Counted from the first letter of the stretch, positions 7,548 through 15,696 are shown. The stretch: 19,965 bases of DNA from Candidatus Portnoybacteria bacterium CG08_land_8_20_14_0_20_40_83 (GCA_002774415.1 PEYL01000019.1:1-19965), one strand, 5' to 3'. Numbers and translations: made by a program. The notes: a model not told the origin generated them from the letters alone.

Positions 7548-8669
7548 CTAAGTTTTAATAGGCATTACCACATAAAGATAGCCCTCTTCCCCTACCGGCT
7601 TAACAATCGCCGGATTTGATTTTGGGCTTGTTCCCTGCTCGTCAGAATTTAGCCCCAAAAAAACTTGTTTGGTTCCAATATTGGCTAATCCTTCCATTAA
7701 ATAACGGAAGTTAAAAATAATCTCCATGGATTTGCCCTGAACCCGCGCCGCCATTTGTGATTTATTTTCTCCTAAATCCGGATCTTGAGATAATATTTCG
7801 ATCTTTTCCGGCCGGACAACCAGTTTTACATCGTTTATTTTACTGCTAAAAATACTGGCAATTCTGATATTGTTAATAAATTCATCTTTTGACAGAGTAA
7901 CTTTAGTCTCAAAATTTTTGGGGATAATTTGTTGATAATCAGGGTACTGTCCGTCAATCAGCCGAGAAATTAATTGGACTTCGTCAAGTTCAAACAAAAT
8001 TTGATTGTCTCCCAAAATAAACTTTATTTCCTGGCTTGGTTTCTCACCTAAAATCCTTATTAACTCTTGAATGGTTCTTTGAGGAATAATTAAAGAATTT
8101 AGTTGGCCGCCGGAATTAGCCCGAATAATTGTTTTCTCTGCTAACCTAAAACTGTCTGTTGCGACAAATTTAATTGATTCTTTGGCTATTTTAAATAAAA
8201 TCCCTGAAAATTCTGGTCTGGACTCAGAAAGAGCGGCCGAGCCAACAATTTTATTTAAATCATTTTTTAAAACTTCGCTTTTTTTAAAAACAAATATTGG
8301 TTTTTCTTTTATCTTTGGAATTAAAGGAAAATCATCAGCACTTAACCCCTTAATTGCGGCTTTATAATTATCGCATTTAATAAATAATGTGTTATCTTTT
8401 GTTTCTAATTCAATTTTTTTATTTGGAAGATTATTTACGAAACTGCTTAATATTTTAGCCGGACATGTGATTGAACCGGTTTTTTCTATTTTTCCAGAGG
8501 TCCAAGTATTAATCCCAATTTCTAAATTAGTTGAAGAAATTTTAAGACGCCCACTATCAATTTCAAGTAATAAATTATTTAAAATCGGCAGTGTTAAATT
8601 TTTCCCAACTATATTTTGGGCAATATTTAAGTTAGTTTTTAAATTTTCCTGAAGGCAAGTAATTTTCAT
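7548..8669 (-). CDS. dnaN: DNA polymerase III beta sliding clamp
   Basis: The sliding clamp, a ring-shaped dimer that tethers the replicative polymerase to DNA. At 373 residues it is normal length for the three-domain protein. Recognisable blocks are MKITCLQENLKTNLNIAQNIVGKNLTLPILNN at the start, EFSGILFKI and ATDSFRLAEKTI in the middle domain, LIDGQYPDYQQIIP, and the C-terminal YLYVVMPIKT, which forms part of the partner-binding pocket. It lies 198 bp downstream of dnaA on the same strand. No Shine-Dalgarno sequence precedes the ATG; the upstream region is almost pure A/T. Confidence 0.96.
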   Translation of the reverse strand: MKITCLQENLKTNLNIAQNIVGKNLTLPILNNLLLEIDSGRLKISSTNLEIGINTWTSGKIEKTGSITCPAKILSSFVNNLPNKKIELETKDNTLFIKCDNYKAAIKGLSADDFPLIPKIKEKPIFVFKKSEVLKNDLNKIVGSAALSESRPEFSGILFKIAKESIKFVATDSFRLAEKTIIRANSGGQLNSLIIPQRTIQELIRILGEKPSQEIKFILGDNQILFELDEVQLISRLIDGQYPDYQQIIPKNFETKVTLSKDEFINNIRIASIFSSKINDVKLVVRPEKIEILSQDPDLGENKSQMAARVQGKSMEIIFNFRYLMEGLANIGTKQVFLGLNSDEQGTSPKSNPAIVKPVGEEGYLYVVMPIKT

Positions 8670-8867
8670 TTAATTATTTATTTATTTAAAAAATATAATT
8701 ATTATTAAAACACTCTTATATTGTGGAAAAATAAAATTTTTTATTCTGGGATTAGATATTTTTACTTAGTATTATGTTAATAAGTTATTAAGAATTTATT
8801 TAAAAATAAATTTTTATTTTTAAATTTTAAAATAAGAACATATATTAAACTGTTTATCCACTAAATG
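8670..8867. other. dnaA-dnaN spacer, very A/T-rich, two DnaA-box-like sites
   Basis: A non-coding spacer dominated by A/T, particularly 8740-8850. It carries two nonamers one mismatch from the TTATCCACA DnaA box: TTATCCACT on the plus strand (8854-8862) and TTTTCCACA on the minus strand (8730-8722). It could be a second origin segment or a site where DnaA controls dnaN. No clear promoter was recognised. Two boxes in 200 bp is suggestive, not conclusive. Confidence 0.4.
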
Positions 8868-10247
8868 TTAAGTGTTGTAAAAATGCTCTTTAATTAAATT
8901 AATTTCTTGTTGGAGGGATTCGTTGTTTTCTAATTCTTTTGTTATTTTTTCGCAAGCATACATAACGGTCGTATGGTCGCGGCCGCCAAGCTTTTCTCCA
9001 ATAAAAGGATAGGAGCTTTTTAATTCCTCTCTTATTAAAAACATCGCGACTTGTCGCGGATAAACAAGTTCTTTTTTCCGGCAGCGATTAATTAAATGAT
9101 TAGTACTTATATCATAAAAATCAGCCACTGCTTGAATAATTATTTTATAACTAATTTTTTTAGACAGAGGAGAGGTAATATTGCTTAATATTTTTGAGAT
9201 CTCAGGAAGGGAAGGTATGGAGTTGTGAATTTTGGCAGAAATAATGATTCTATTTAAAGCACCTTCCAGTTCCCTGATATTTTTTTGAATATAATTGGCA
9301 ATATGGTTTAAAATTTCATCATTTATTTCAAAGTTTTTTTCGTGAGCTTTTTCTTTTAAAATGGCAATCCGTGATTCAAGGTCAGGAAGAGAAATGTCTG
9401 CAATCATGCCGCCCGAAAAACGCGATTTTAAACGTTCCTCAAGCGTTGAGATGGCTTGGGGCGGCCGGTCTGAGCTTAAAATAATCTGTTTATTATTTTG
9501 ATAAAGGGCATTAAAAGTATGGAAAAATTCTTCCTGAGTCTTTTCTTTGCCGGCTAAAAACTGGATATCATCGATAATTAAAACATCGATTTGCCGATAA
9601 GTATTTTTAAATTCTTCAACTTGACCGTTATAAAGGGCGTCAACAAGTTCGCTGGTAAATTTTTCGGAACTGATATAGCAGACCTTTTTCTCATTGTTGT
9701 AATTTTTAACTATTTCGTTGCCGACTGCCTGAATAAGGTGGGTTTTGCCAAGCCCTACGCCGCCATAAATAAAAAGCGGATTATAAAGCTTGCCCAAATT
9801 TTTGGTTATTGCCCGAGCCGCCGCCTGTGCTAACTCATTAAAAGAACCGACAATAAAATTATCAAAAGTGTATTTAGGATTTAGATGGGTCTCTTTATTA
9901 ATTTCAAATTCTTGAAACGGTTGCCCGATTTCTTCTGTACCCTTTCTTTTTGTTGATTTGGCAGACGCCCCAATTAGCGCAGGGATCAGTTCGGAAGACG
10001 GCAAGGTGCTAATCACAAAATCAACATCCTTTGCTTCGGGAGAGACGTTTCTTAATGCCCTTAAAATTAATTTGTTATATTTGTTCTCGAGCCATTCTTT
10101 GGAAAAAGCATTCGGGACGGCGATTGTTACCGAATTATCTTTCGCCTTAATAATATCGGTATTGCGGAACCAGGTAATAAAATTGGTCTTGGAAATATTA
10201 AGCTCAATTTCGCCTAAGGCAGCTTGCCATAGTTCATGGTTTGTCAT
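8868..10247 (-). CDS. dnaA: Chromosomal replication initiator DnaA
   Basis: DnaA binds origin boxes, melts the origin as an ATP oligomer and recruits the helicase. The protein has 459 residues. Domain I is at about 1-80 (ELWQAALGEIELNISKTNF). After a linker comes the AAA+ domain: Walker A GGVGLGKT (162-169), Walker B VLIIDDIQF (222-230), and the sensor and Arg-containing stretch LSSDRPPQAI...LEERLKSRFSGG. The C-terminal domain IV carries the box-reading signature GRDHTTVMYACEKI near the end. The start MTNHELWQ matches the family N-terminus. Immediately upstream of the ATG lies the end of a mobile repeat, which abuts or supplies the TATG. No Shine-Dalgarno sequence is present. Confidence 0.97.
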   Translation of the reverse strand: MTNHELWQAALGEIELNISKTNFITWFRNTDIIKAKDNSVTIAVPNAFSKEWLENKYNKLILRALRNVSPEAKDVDFVISTLPSSELIPALIGASAKSTKRKGTEEIGQPFQEFEINKETHLNPKYTFDNFIVGSFNELAQAAARAITKNLGKLYNPLFIYGGVGLGKTHLIQAVGNEIVKNYNNEKKVCYISSEKFTSELVDALYNGQVEEFKNTYRQIDVLIIDDIQFLAGKEKTQEEFFHTFNALYQNNKQIILSSDRPPQAISTLEERLKSRFSGGMIADISLPDLESRIAILKEKAHEKNFEINDEILNHIANYIQKNIRELEGALNRIIISAKIHNSIPSLPEISKILSNITSPLSKKISYKIIIQAVADFYDISTNHLINRCRKKELVYPRQVAMFLIREELKSSYPFIGEKLGGRDHTTVMYACEKITKELENNESLQQEINLIKEHFYNT

Positions 10248-10248
10248 A

Positions 10249-10450
10249 CCAGGTAGTAGAAATTTGACTAATAAAGTTAATCAAAACTTCTATATTTTAG
10301 AAATACATTTTTTGCCAGGCATCAAAAGTGAAAATTGATATTTTGTAAGGTGACTGTCAAATTTTCCAGGTAGTAGAAATTCGACTCGTTTTGTTTTTTG
10401 TTGCCTTCGGCAACCAGTCGAATTTTCACTACCTGGCTTTCACTACCTGG
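10249..10450 (-). mobile_element. E-family composite element, copy A (upstream of dnaA)
   Basis: 202 bp bounded by CCAGG and CCTGG and flanked on both sides by TATG read on the minus strand (10248-10245 and 10454-10451), taken as a 4-bp target duplication. The dnaA ATG is the last three bases of the proximal TATG. Outer termini match CCAGGTAGTRRAAATTYGAC. Inside, a 71-bp relative, E2 (10366-10436), has the same inverted termini. It also has an internal hairpin GTTGCC-TTC-GGCAAC (10400-10414) and flanks TTTT and CTTT, a slightly decayed 4-bp duplication. The remainder, about 127 bp, is a diverged E1. It shares its layout, including the E2 insertion point, with copy B at 15689-16090. Confidence 0.75.
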
Positions 10451-10454
10451 CATA

Positions 10455-10794
10455 CATTTCGGAAAAACTAATATTATTAAAAATTATAAATTTTTTGAAG
10501 AGGCCGCCTGATAAAAATTTAATTTTATTTGTTGCTCATTGCCAATTATACCCTTGCGGGATAATTGGTTCGCTCGGGCAGAAAATGAAAATTCGTTTTC
10601 AATTTCTTCCCTCGCTGCCAATTATAACACAATGGGAGTTTATAAAAAAACCACGTAAATATTGAAAAAAAATCAATTTTGTTTATAAGGTGTGTATTAT
10701 CTGTGGACAACAGTATTTTTTAATTGACTTTTTAGTTGTTTAATACTATACTAAACTTAATTTAATGTCAAAAATTAAAAGTTTTTATTAATTT
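10455..10794. other. Putative oriC core between the two E copies
   Basis: A 340-bp non-coding A/T-rich segment between divergent dnaA and rpmH, the standard oriC location. Two DnaA-box-like nonamers, each one mismatch from consensus and 11 bp apart, face the minus strand: TTGTCCACA (10710-10702) and TAATACACA (10699-10691). Three copies of CCAATTAT or its complement (10542-10549, 10561-10568, 10618-10625) can form two mutually exclusive hairpins. One of these encloses GAAAATGAAAA-TTCG-TTTTCAATTTC (10581-10606). A TATAAT (10488-10483, minus strand) is a possible dnaA -10 box without a convincing -35. Origin function is inferred from position plus boxes. Confidence 0.6.
10724..10752 (+). promoter_or_regulatory. 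Promoter of the rpmH-rnpA-yidD-yidC-khpB operon
   Basis: TTGACT (10724-10729), a 17-bp spacer and TATACT (10747-10752), with a T-rich stretch upstream. Transcription would start near 10759. The whole of E copy C then lies in the leader, about 182 nt before the rpmH ATG. Without that element the leader would have been under 40 nt. A minus-strand TTGACA (10771-10766) overlaps this region and may serve a divergent dnaA promoter. Confidence 0.62.
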
Positions 10795-10798
10795 TATG

Positions 10799-10939
10799 CC
10801 AGGTAGTGAAAATTCGACAGGCTCGTCCCGCCAGGGCGGGACGAGCCAAAAAGAATTCACAATTTGGCAATTTGCATAAATGAAGACTTTAAATTTAAAT
10901 TAGACGACTTAAATTTAAAGTCGAATTTCTACTACCTGG
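10799..10939 (+). mobile_element. E-family element, copy C (upstream of rpmH)
   Basis: 141 bp with inverted termini CCAGGTAGTGAAAATTCGAC (10799-10818) and GTCGAATTTCTACTACCTGG (10920-10939), flanked by TATG on both sides (10795-10798, 10940-10943). The distal TATG contains the rpmH start codon. Two strong hairpins lie inside: GGCTCGTCCCGCC-AG-GGCGGGACGAGCC (10820-10847) and an A/T-rich perfect 14-bp stem, GACTTTAAATTTAA (10885-10898) with TTAAATTTAAAGTC (10909-10922). This is the uninterrupted form of E1. It serves as the empty-site reference for the insertions found in copies A and B. Confidence 0.78.
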
Positions 10940-10940
10940 T

Positions 10941-11075
10941 ATGAGCACAACATATCAGCCCAAAAAAAGAAAGCGTAAAAAAAGCCATGGATTTTTAAAA
11001 AGATCCAGAACGTTTGGGGGCCGTCGAGTGTTGAGGAAAAGACGGAACAAAAAGCGCTATCGGTTAAGCGTTTAA
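10941..11075 (+). CDS. rpmH: Ribosomal protein bL34
   Basis: A 44-residue, very basic protein of the large ribosomal subunit. MSTTYQPKKRKRKKSHGF corresponds to the family's MKRTYQPSKRKRKRTHGF, and RTFGGRRVLRKRRNKKRYRLSV to the usual GRxVLxxRRxKGRxxLsV ending. The N-terminal match fixes the ATG, even though it is the terminal ATG of an E repeat and has no Shine-Dalgarno sequence. rnpA follows after 3 bp, as in most bacteria. Confidence 0.96.
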   Translation: MSTTYQPKKRKRKKSHGFLKRSRTFGGRRVLRKRRNKKRYRLSV

Positions 11076-11078
11076 CAG

Positions 11079-11420
11079 ATGTTTGCTAAAAGAAACAGAC
11101 TAAAAAAAACAGCTGACTTTAAGAAGGTTTTTAAGGATGGAAAGCGCGCAGCCGGAGATTTGACAGAGATGATATTTTTGCAAAACAATTTGGATGTTTG
11201 CCGTTTTGGATTTATAGTCAGTCTTAAAGTTTCAAAAAAAGCCACGGTCCGAAATAAAATTCGGCGAAGATTGACGGAGGCAGTTAAATTATTTACTTCC
11301 TCGATTAAAAAAGGATACGATATTATATTTATTGTTAAGCCAAAAATAGTCGGTAAAACACAGCCGGATTTAATAAAAAATGTTGAACAAATATTTAGGA
11401 AAACTAAGATATGTCCCTAA
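11079..11420 (+). CDS. rnpA: Ribonuclease P protein component
   Basis: The protein subunit of RNase P, which binds the catalytic RNA and helps it cut 5' leaders from pre-tRNA. At 113 residues it is normal size. The N-terminus MFAKRNRLKKTADFKKVFKDGK and the RNR signature VRNKIRRRLTEA (57-68) are diagnostic. The start lies 3 bp after rpmH with no ribosome-binding site of its own, so coupling to rpmH is likely. Its last 41 bp overlap yidD. Confidence 0.94.
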   Translation: MFAKRNRLKKTADFKKVFKDGKRAAGDLTEMIFLQNNLDVCRFGFIVSLKVSKKATVRNKIRRRLTEAVKLFTSSIKKGYDIIFIVKPKIVGKTQPDLIKNVEQIFRKTKICP

Positions 11421-11658
11421 GGGAATAATTTTGGCGATGATTAAAGGTTATCAGATTTTTCTTTCACCGGATCAAGGGGTTTTTGTACCAAGATCTGTCA
11501 CTTGCCGTTTTTATCCGAGTTGCTCTCATTATAGCTTGCAGGCGATAAAAAGGTTTGGTATCTTAAAAGGCGGGCTTTTGGGCATAAAAAGGATTCTTAA
11601 ATGCCATCCATTCAATTCAGGCGGCTGGGATCCTGTGCCGGACAAATTTAAAATTTGA
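11380..11658 (+). CDS. yidD: Membrane protein insertion efficiency factor YidD
   Basis: A small (92-residue) membrane-associated protein that aids YidC-dependent insertion. Family signatures are plain: IKGYQIFLSP, TCRFYPSCSHYSLQAI with its cysteine pair (41-56), GGLLGIKRILKCHPFNSGGWDPVP. YidD usually ends soon after DPVP, as here. The ATG at 11380 gives a 41-bp overlap with rnpA. A later ATG at 11437 would remove the overlap but also the residues preceding IKGYQ. The product ends in TGA. An 8-bp inverted repeat, GAAATCCA and TGGATTTC (11657-11664, 11681-11688), lies just after it. Confidence 0.93.
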   Translation: MLNKYLGKLRYVPKGIILAMIKGYQIFLSPDQGVFVPRSVTCRFYPSCSHYSLQAIKRFGILKGGLLGIKRILKCHPFNSGGWDPVPDKFKI

Positions 11659-11713
11659 AATCCAGACCTTAAAAAAGTTTTGGATTTCAGATTTTAAGTT
11701 AGATTGATATTAG

Positions 11714-12424
11714 ATGAATATTTTAAGTTTATTATTTAATGAAGTAATATATAGGCCGCTTTTTAACGGTTTAATTTTTTTATATAATGTCCTGCCGGGT
11801 CATGATTTTGGGATTGCGATTATTGTTTTGACAGTGATAATCAGGATAATCCTTTATCCTTTAAATCAAAAAGCGATAAAATCCCAGAAAGAAATGCAAC
11901 TGATTCAGCCCAAAGTAAAAGAAGTTCAGCAAAAATACAAAAACAACAAAGAAGAACAAGGCAAGGCTTTGATGGATCTATATAAAGAACATAAAATCAA
12001 TCCGGCTTCTGGCTGTCTGCCAATTTTAGTCCAGTTGCCCATTCTTTGGGGTCTTTTTAGTGTTTTAAGGGCGGGTCTGAATCCAGAGAAATTAACCCAG
12101 CTTTACAGTTTTGTTGCGCGTCCGGAAATAATTAATAACACATTTTTGGGAATACTTGATTTATCCCAAAAAAGCATAATCTTGGCAATTTTGGCCGGTA
12201 TTGCCCAATTCATCCAATCAAAGATGTTAATGCCAAAAACCAGCGCTTCGCAGAGCTCCGATTTTTCAAGCGTGATGAATAAACAGATGGTTTATTTTTT
12301 CCCCGTGTTTACTGTTTTTATTGCCGCTTCCCTGCCGGCGGGCCTGGGCCTTTACTGGGTTGCCACGACTGTTTTTGGAATCGTGCAGCAGTACTTTGTT
12401 TTAAAGAAAAAAAATGGACAATAA
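11714..12424 (+). CDS. yidC: Membrane protein insertase YidC/Oxa1
   Basis: An insertase for inner-membrane proteins, working alone or with Sec. It has 236 residues and lacks the large periplasmic P1 domain of Gram-negative YidC, so it resembles the short Gram-positive/Oxa1 form. The functional Arg44 sits in the first conserved membrane segment (VLTVIIRIILYPLNQKAIKSQKEM). The cytoplasmic charged hairpin (LIQPKVKEVQQKYKNNKEEQGKALMDLYKEH), NPASGCLPILVQLPILWGLF and the final LPAGLGLYWVATTVFGIVQQYF are all present. Its 3' end overlaps khpB by 11 bp. Confidence 0.95.
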   Translation: MNILSLLFNEVIYRPLFNGLIFLYNVLPGHDFGIAIIVLTVIIRIILYPLNQKAIKSQKEMQLIQPKVKEVQQKYKNNKEEQGKALMDLYKEHKINPASGCLPILVQLPILWGLFSVLRAGLNPEKLTQLYSFVARPEIINNTFLGILDLSQKSIILAILAGIAQFIQSKMLMPKTSASQSSDFSSVMNKQMVYFFPVFTVFIAASLPAGLGLYWVATTVFGIVQQYFVLKKKNGQ

Positions 12425-12887
12425 TAATCTCGCAGATAATTTAAAAAAGTCAGTCCAGGAGGTGCTTTCAAAAATGGATTTTGAGGCGCAAATTGAAATT
12501 GACGCAAGCCAGCCGGATTTTTTGATTGCCAATATCCAAAGCGATGAGGCGGGGCTTTTAATCGGCCAGGGCGGAGAAAATTTGTCGGCGTTGCAGCATA
12601 TTATAAGGATTGTTGTTAATAAAAAAAGAGGTCCAGATGCAATAAATTTCATAGTTGACGTTAATAGTTATAAGACCCATCGCCTCGGCCTTTTAAAGGA
12701 AATGGCATTGTCTTTGGCAAAAGAAGTTGTAGATAACGGCCAGACTAAAATACTGGAACCCATGCCTGCTTATGAACGCAGGACTATTCATTTAATTCTT
12801 AAGGAATTTGAAGGAGTTAAAACCGAGAGCCAGGGCGAAGGGCAATTAAGAAAAGTAGTAATCAAGCCAAGCAGTGAGGCCGTTTAA
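12414..12887 (+). CDS. khpB: KH-R3H RNA-binding protein KhpB (Jag)
   Basis: A 157-residue RNA-binding protein. The KH domain (about 35-95) carries the GxxG loop as LIGQGGENLSALQHIIRIVVN. The R3H domain (about 98-157) has the R-x3-H signature in YERRTIHLILKEF. The separate N-terminal Jag domain of longer homologues is absent, so this is the short version. Jag/KhpB proteins bind many mRNAs and, in Firmicutes, affect cell elongation and wall synthesis. The yidC-jag pairing seen here is widely conserved. Start by overlap with the yidC end. Confidence 0.93.
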   Translation: MDNNNLADNLKKSVQEVLSKMDFEAQIEIDASQPDFLIANIQSDEAGLLIGQGGENLSALQHIIRIVVNKKRGPDAINFIVDVNSYKTHRLGLLKEMALSLAKEVVDNGQTKILEPMPAYERRTIHLILKEFEGVKTESQGEGQLRKVVIKPSSEAV

Positions 12888-12912
12888 GGGCTGCTGCCTG
12901 GTGGCCTTAAAC
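12882..12912 (+). promoter_or_regulatory. Hairpin across the khpB stop and flippase start
   Basis: GTTTAAGG (12882-12889) and CCTTAAAC (12905-12912) form an 8-bp stem whose left arm contains the khpB TAA and whose right arm ends one base before the flippase ATG. There is no T tract, so it is not a standard terminator. It could limit translation of the flippase gene or mark an RNA-processing site. Function unknown. Confidence 0.35.
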
Positions 12913-12913
12913 A

Positions 12914-14329
12914 ATGCTGGCTAAAAGGATTGCCTTTAACACAATTATTTCTGCCGGATCGCGGATTTTAGGCACGGCAATTGCGCTTTTAACAATCGGT
13001 TTAATAACCAGATATTTAGGCCAGGATGGCTTCGGCGACTACAGCATCATCACGGCCTTTTTATATATTTTTTCCGTTCTGGCGGACCTGGGTCTTTATT
13101 CAATCACCTTACGGGAGATTTCAAAAGAAGGGGCGGCTGAATCTGAAATTGTCAGTCATGCATTTTCTTTCAGATTTTTCAGCGGCCTTTTTATTTTTGG
13201 ACTGGCACCCGCAATCGCCTGGTTTTTTCCTTATTCTTTCCAGACAAAAATTGGGATTGCGTTGGCTTCTTTTGGCTTCTGGTCTCTTTCTAATTCCCAG
13301 GTATTGGTGACGGTATTTCAAAAATATTTAAAGATGGAAAAAGCGGCGATAGCGGAATTGGCGGGTCGGGTAGTTCAGGTTGGCCTAATCGGCTTTTTTG
13401 TTTTCAAAAACATGGGTTTTTTCAATATTATTTTAGCCACGAGCATCGGCAGCTTTGCCAATTTTTTGCTGATTTTTTTATTTGTTCAAAAATATACCTC
13501 TGTCAAAATCCGCTGGAATCTGCCTTATTGGAGAAAAATTATAAAAGAAAGTTTCCCTTTGGCAATCTCGGCAGTCTTTGTAATGATTTATTTCAAACTT
13601 GACACACTCATGCTTTCTTTAATGAAACCGCCTGGCGATGTTGGAATTTATGGAGTAGCTTATAAAATTCTGGAAAGCCTGATTTTTTTCCCAGCCTTGT
13701 TTGTCGGACTAATAATGCCTCTTCTGTCCAGATATGCCTTAACCGACCAGATAGAATTTAAAAGAGTCGCTCAGCGAGGGCTGGATATTTTATTGACTTT
13801 TGCCATGCCCCTGGCTTTGGGCGGCTTGATTTTATCTCAACCGATTATCGCATTAATCGCCGGTTCGCAATTTGGAGCGGCCGTTGGTGTTTTAAATATT
13901 TTAATCTTTGCTACGGCCATCATATTTTTGGGCAGTCTATTTTCAAATATGATTATTGCTCTCGATAAGCAAAAAGCCCTGGCTAAAATTTATGGCCTGG
14001 GAGCAATTGTTAATTTTTCGGTCAATTTAATTTTGATACCCAGATTTTCTTATTGGGGAGCGGCATCTTCAACCCTTTTTACGGAAGCGCTGGTGACATT
14101 TTTGATGTTGATCGTAATTAAAAAAGCCGTTAATTATATGCCTAATTTTGGAATTTTGCTTAAAATATTTTTTGCTTCTTTGGTGATGTCATTGATTCTT
14201 TATTTTGCCAGAGAATTAAACATTTTTATTCTATTAATTTTGGCAGTATTGGTATACTTCCCAGCTCTCTTGGCATTTAAAGCAGTTTCTGTAAATGACG
14301 TTAAATCTTTAATTAAAAAACAGATATGA
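12914..14329 (+). CDS. Wzx-like polysaccharide flippase (MOP superfamily)
   Basis: A polytopic membrane protein of 471 residues with 12-14 predicted hydrophobic segments. The N-terminus (KRIAFNTIISAGSRILGTAIALLTIGLITRYLGQDGFGDYS) is typical of oligosaccharide-flippase proteins. These move lipid-linked glycan units from the cytoplasmic to the outer face of the membrane. The middle segment LAISAVFVMIYFKLDTLMLSLMKPPGDVGIYGVAYKI is also characteristic. It overlaps the next gene by ATGA, and that gene encodes a ligase/polymerase-type protein. No glycosyltransferases are in view, so the exported glycan cannot be named. Confidence 0.88.
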   Translation: MLAKRIAFNTIISAGSRILGTAIALLTIGLITRYLGQDGFGDYSIITAFLYIFSVLADLGLYSITLREISKEGAAESEIVSHAFSFRFFSGLFIFGLAPAIAWFFPYSFQTKIGIALASFGFWSLSNSQVLVTVFQKYLKMEKAAIAELAGRVVQVGLIGFFVFKNMGFFNIILATSIGSFANFLLIFLFVQKYTSVKIRWNLPYWRKIIKESFPLAISAVFVMIYFKLDTLMLSLMKPPGDVGIYGVAYKILESLIFFPALFVGLIMPLLSRYALTDQIEFKRVAQRGLDILLTFAMPLALGGLILSQPIIALIAGSQFGAAVGVLNILIFATAIIFLGSLFSNMIIALDKQKALAKIYGLGAIVNFSVNLILIPRFSYWGAASSTLFTEALVTFLMLIVIKKAVNYMPNFGILLKIFFASLVMSLILYFARELNIFILLILAVLVYFPALLAFKAVSVNDVKSLIKKQI

Positions 14330-15696
14330 TAAGCCGGGCTAAAATCAATTTGCCTCCCCAAAATTATATTTTTTTAAATCAAAGAAAATTTTGGCATATT
14401 TTTAAAATTGGTGTTTTGGTACTTGTTTTTTATATTCCCTTCGGCGTTGCGCTTAATTTGAATCCGCAAATTGATTTGGCCTTAATCAGGATTTTGATTC
14501 TAGCGTTCTTTTTGATTTGGCTGGTTGCCGCTGCTTTTTTTAAAAAGCGGCTTTTTATTTCTCCTTTCCAGGGGTTTGGTTTGCTTTCAATTTTGGCAGT
14601 CAGCGTCGCCTCCTTACTTTTTGCTCAGGAATTTAGTTGGGGGGCAAGAAAAATAGCGGTTTTTTTGTCTATTTTCCCTCTTTATTTTTTGGTTGCCAGT
14701 ATTGCAGACGAAAAAAGCAGCTTAAAAAAACTGACAAACATTTTTATAGCCAGCACTTTTATCTCAGCATCAATTGCGCTGATTCAGTTTCTGGCCCAGT
14801 TTTTTATAAGTTTTTCGGCTTTAATCCAATTTTATTCCCAAAAAATTGGTCCAAGTTTTTGGGGCAAGGCATTTTCCGCCCTGGTCGCCCAAAATCCCAG
14901 CTGGTTTGTTAATGTGGGAGGCAAAACCTTAATGCGCGCTTTTGGTTTGTTCCCCGACCCCCACATGCTGGCTTTTTTTATCGGCCTTGGCTCCCCTCTT
15001 TTGCTGGCAACGCTGCTTTTTCAGAAAGGAACAAACCTCAAGCTATTTTGCGTTTATGTCTTAATGGTGGTTGCGCTTTTTTTAACATTTTCTCGCGGAG
15101 GATACTTTGGATTATTTTTTTCCGTATTTATTGTTTTGCTTTATTCTTGGCGATATTTGAAAGAAAAGAAAAAATTTTTAATAACGGCCATTTCTATTTT
15201 GTTTTTATTGGTTTTAATAATTTTTGGTCAGGCGGTGATTAGCCGTTTTATTTCCAGTTTTTTAATTTCAGAAGGGTCTTCTTTGGGCAGACTTGAGATT
15301 TGGCAGCAATCTTTTAAAATATTTTTGGAGAAGCCGATTTTTGGAGTAGGGCTCGGAAATTATTCAAAAACGGTGGACCCCTTAAGCTTATACCGCAGCC
15401 CGATCACCAGCCATAATCTTTATCTGGATATTGCTTCAGAAACGGGGATTTTTGGTTTGGCCGCTTGGCTGCTTCTCTTTTTTGGCAGTTTTTATCAGCT
15501 GGCTAAATCATTAAAACGAAGGCGGATTGAAAATGATGAAATCAAAATGATTTCTCTAAAAATAGGACTGCTGGGCTCATTGAGTTATTTTTTAGTTCAT
15601 TCTTTTTTTGAAACATCAATTTTTAACCCGACCATCTTGGCGGCTTTAATGATAATTTTTGCGCTGGTTAGCGTAAGTTTAAAACCTGCCAGGTAG
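14326..15696 (+). CDS. O-antigen ligase/polymerase family protein (first copy)
   Basis: A 456-residue membrane protein with about 11 hydrophobic segments and the Wzy_C/WaaL pattern. It has SRGG at 256-259 after a helix, an extracytoplasmic loop with GSSLGRLEIWQQS (Arg322) and PIFGVGLGNY, and the conserved His363 in SHNLYLDIASETGIFGL. Family members join a lipid-carried glycan to an acceptor or to another glycan on the outer face of the membrane. The gene overlaps the flippase by 4 bp, arguing for one translation unit. Its TAG stop lies inside the terminus of E copy B (CCAGG-TAG), so the last residues or the stop may have been created by the insertion. Confidence 0.85.
   Translation: MISRAKINLPPQNYIFLNQRKFWHIFKIGVLVLVFYIPFGVALNLNPQIDLALIRILILAFFLIWLVAAAFFKKRLFISPFQGFGLLSILAVSVASLLFAQEFSWGARKIAVFLSIFPLYFLVASIADEKSSLKKLTNIFIASTFISASIALIQFLAQFFISFSALIQFYSQKIGPSFWGKAFSALVAQNPSWFVNVGGKTLMRAFGLFPDPHMLAFFIGLGSPLLLATLLFQKGTNLKLFCVYVLMVVALFLTFSRGGYFGLFFSVFIVLLYSWRYLKEKKKFLITAISILFLLVLIIFGQAVISRFISSFLISEGSSLGRLEIWQQSFKIFLEKPIFGVGLGNYSKTVDPLSLYRSPITSHNLYLDIASETGIFGLAAWLLLFFGSFYQLAKSLKRRRIENDEIKMISLKIGLLGSLSYFLVHSFFETSIFNPTILAALMIIFALVSVSLKPAR

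Noticed and set aside
10920..10943. AATTTCTACT in the E terminus resembles the 3' part of Cas12a (type V) CRISPR repeats
   Set aside because: The partner arm GTAGA and the trailing T are missing, the units are inverted rather than direct repeats, there are no regular spacers and no cas gene is nearby. The 10-base match is probably chance.
2138..14329. Recoding of UGA, as in some candidate-phyla bacteria
   Set aside because: yebC, yidD and the flippase gene end at TGA at the expected family length, and no conserved protein needs TGA read-through.
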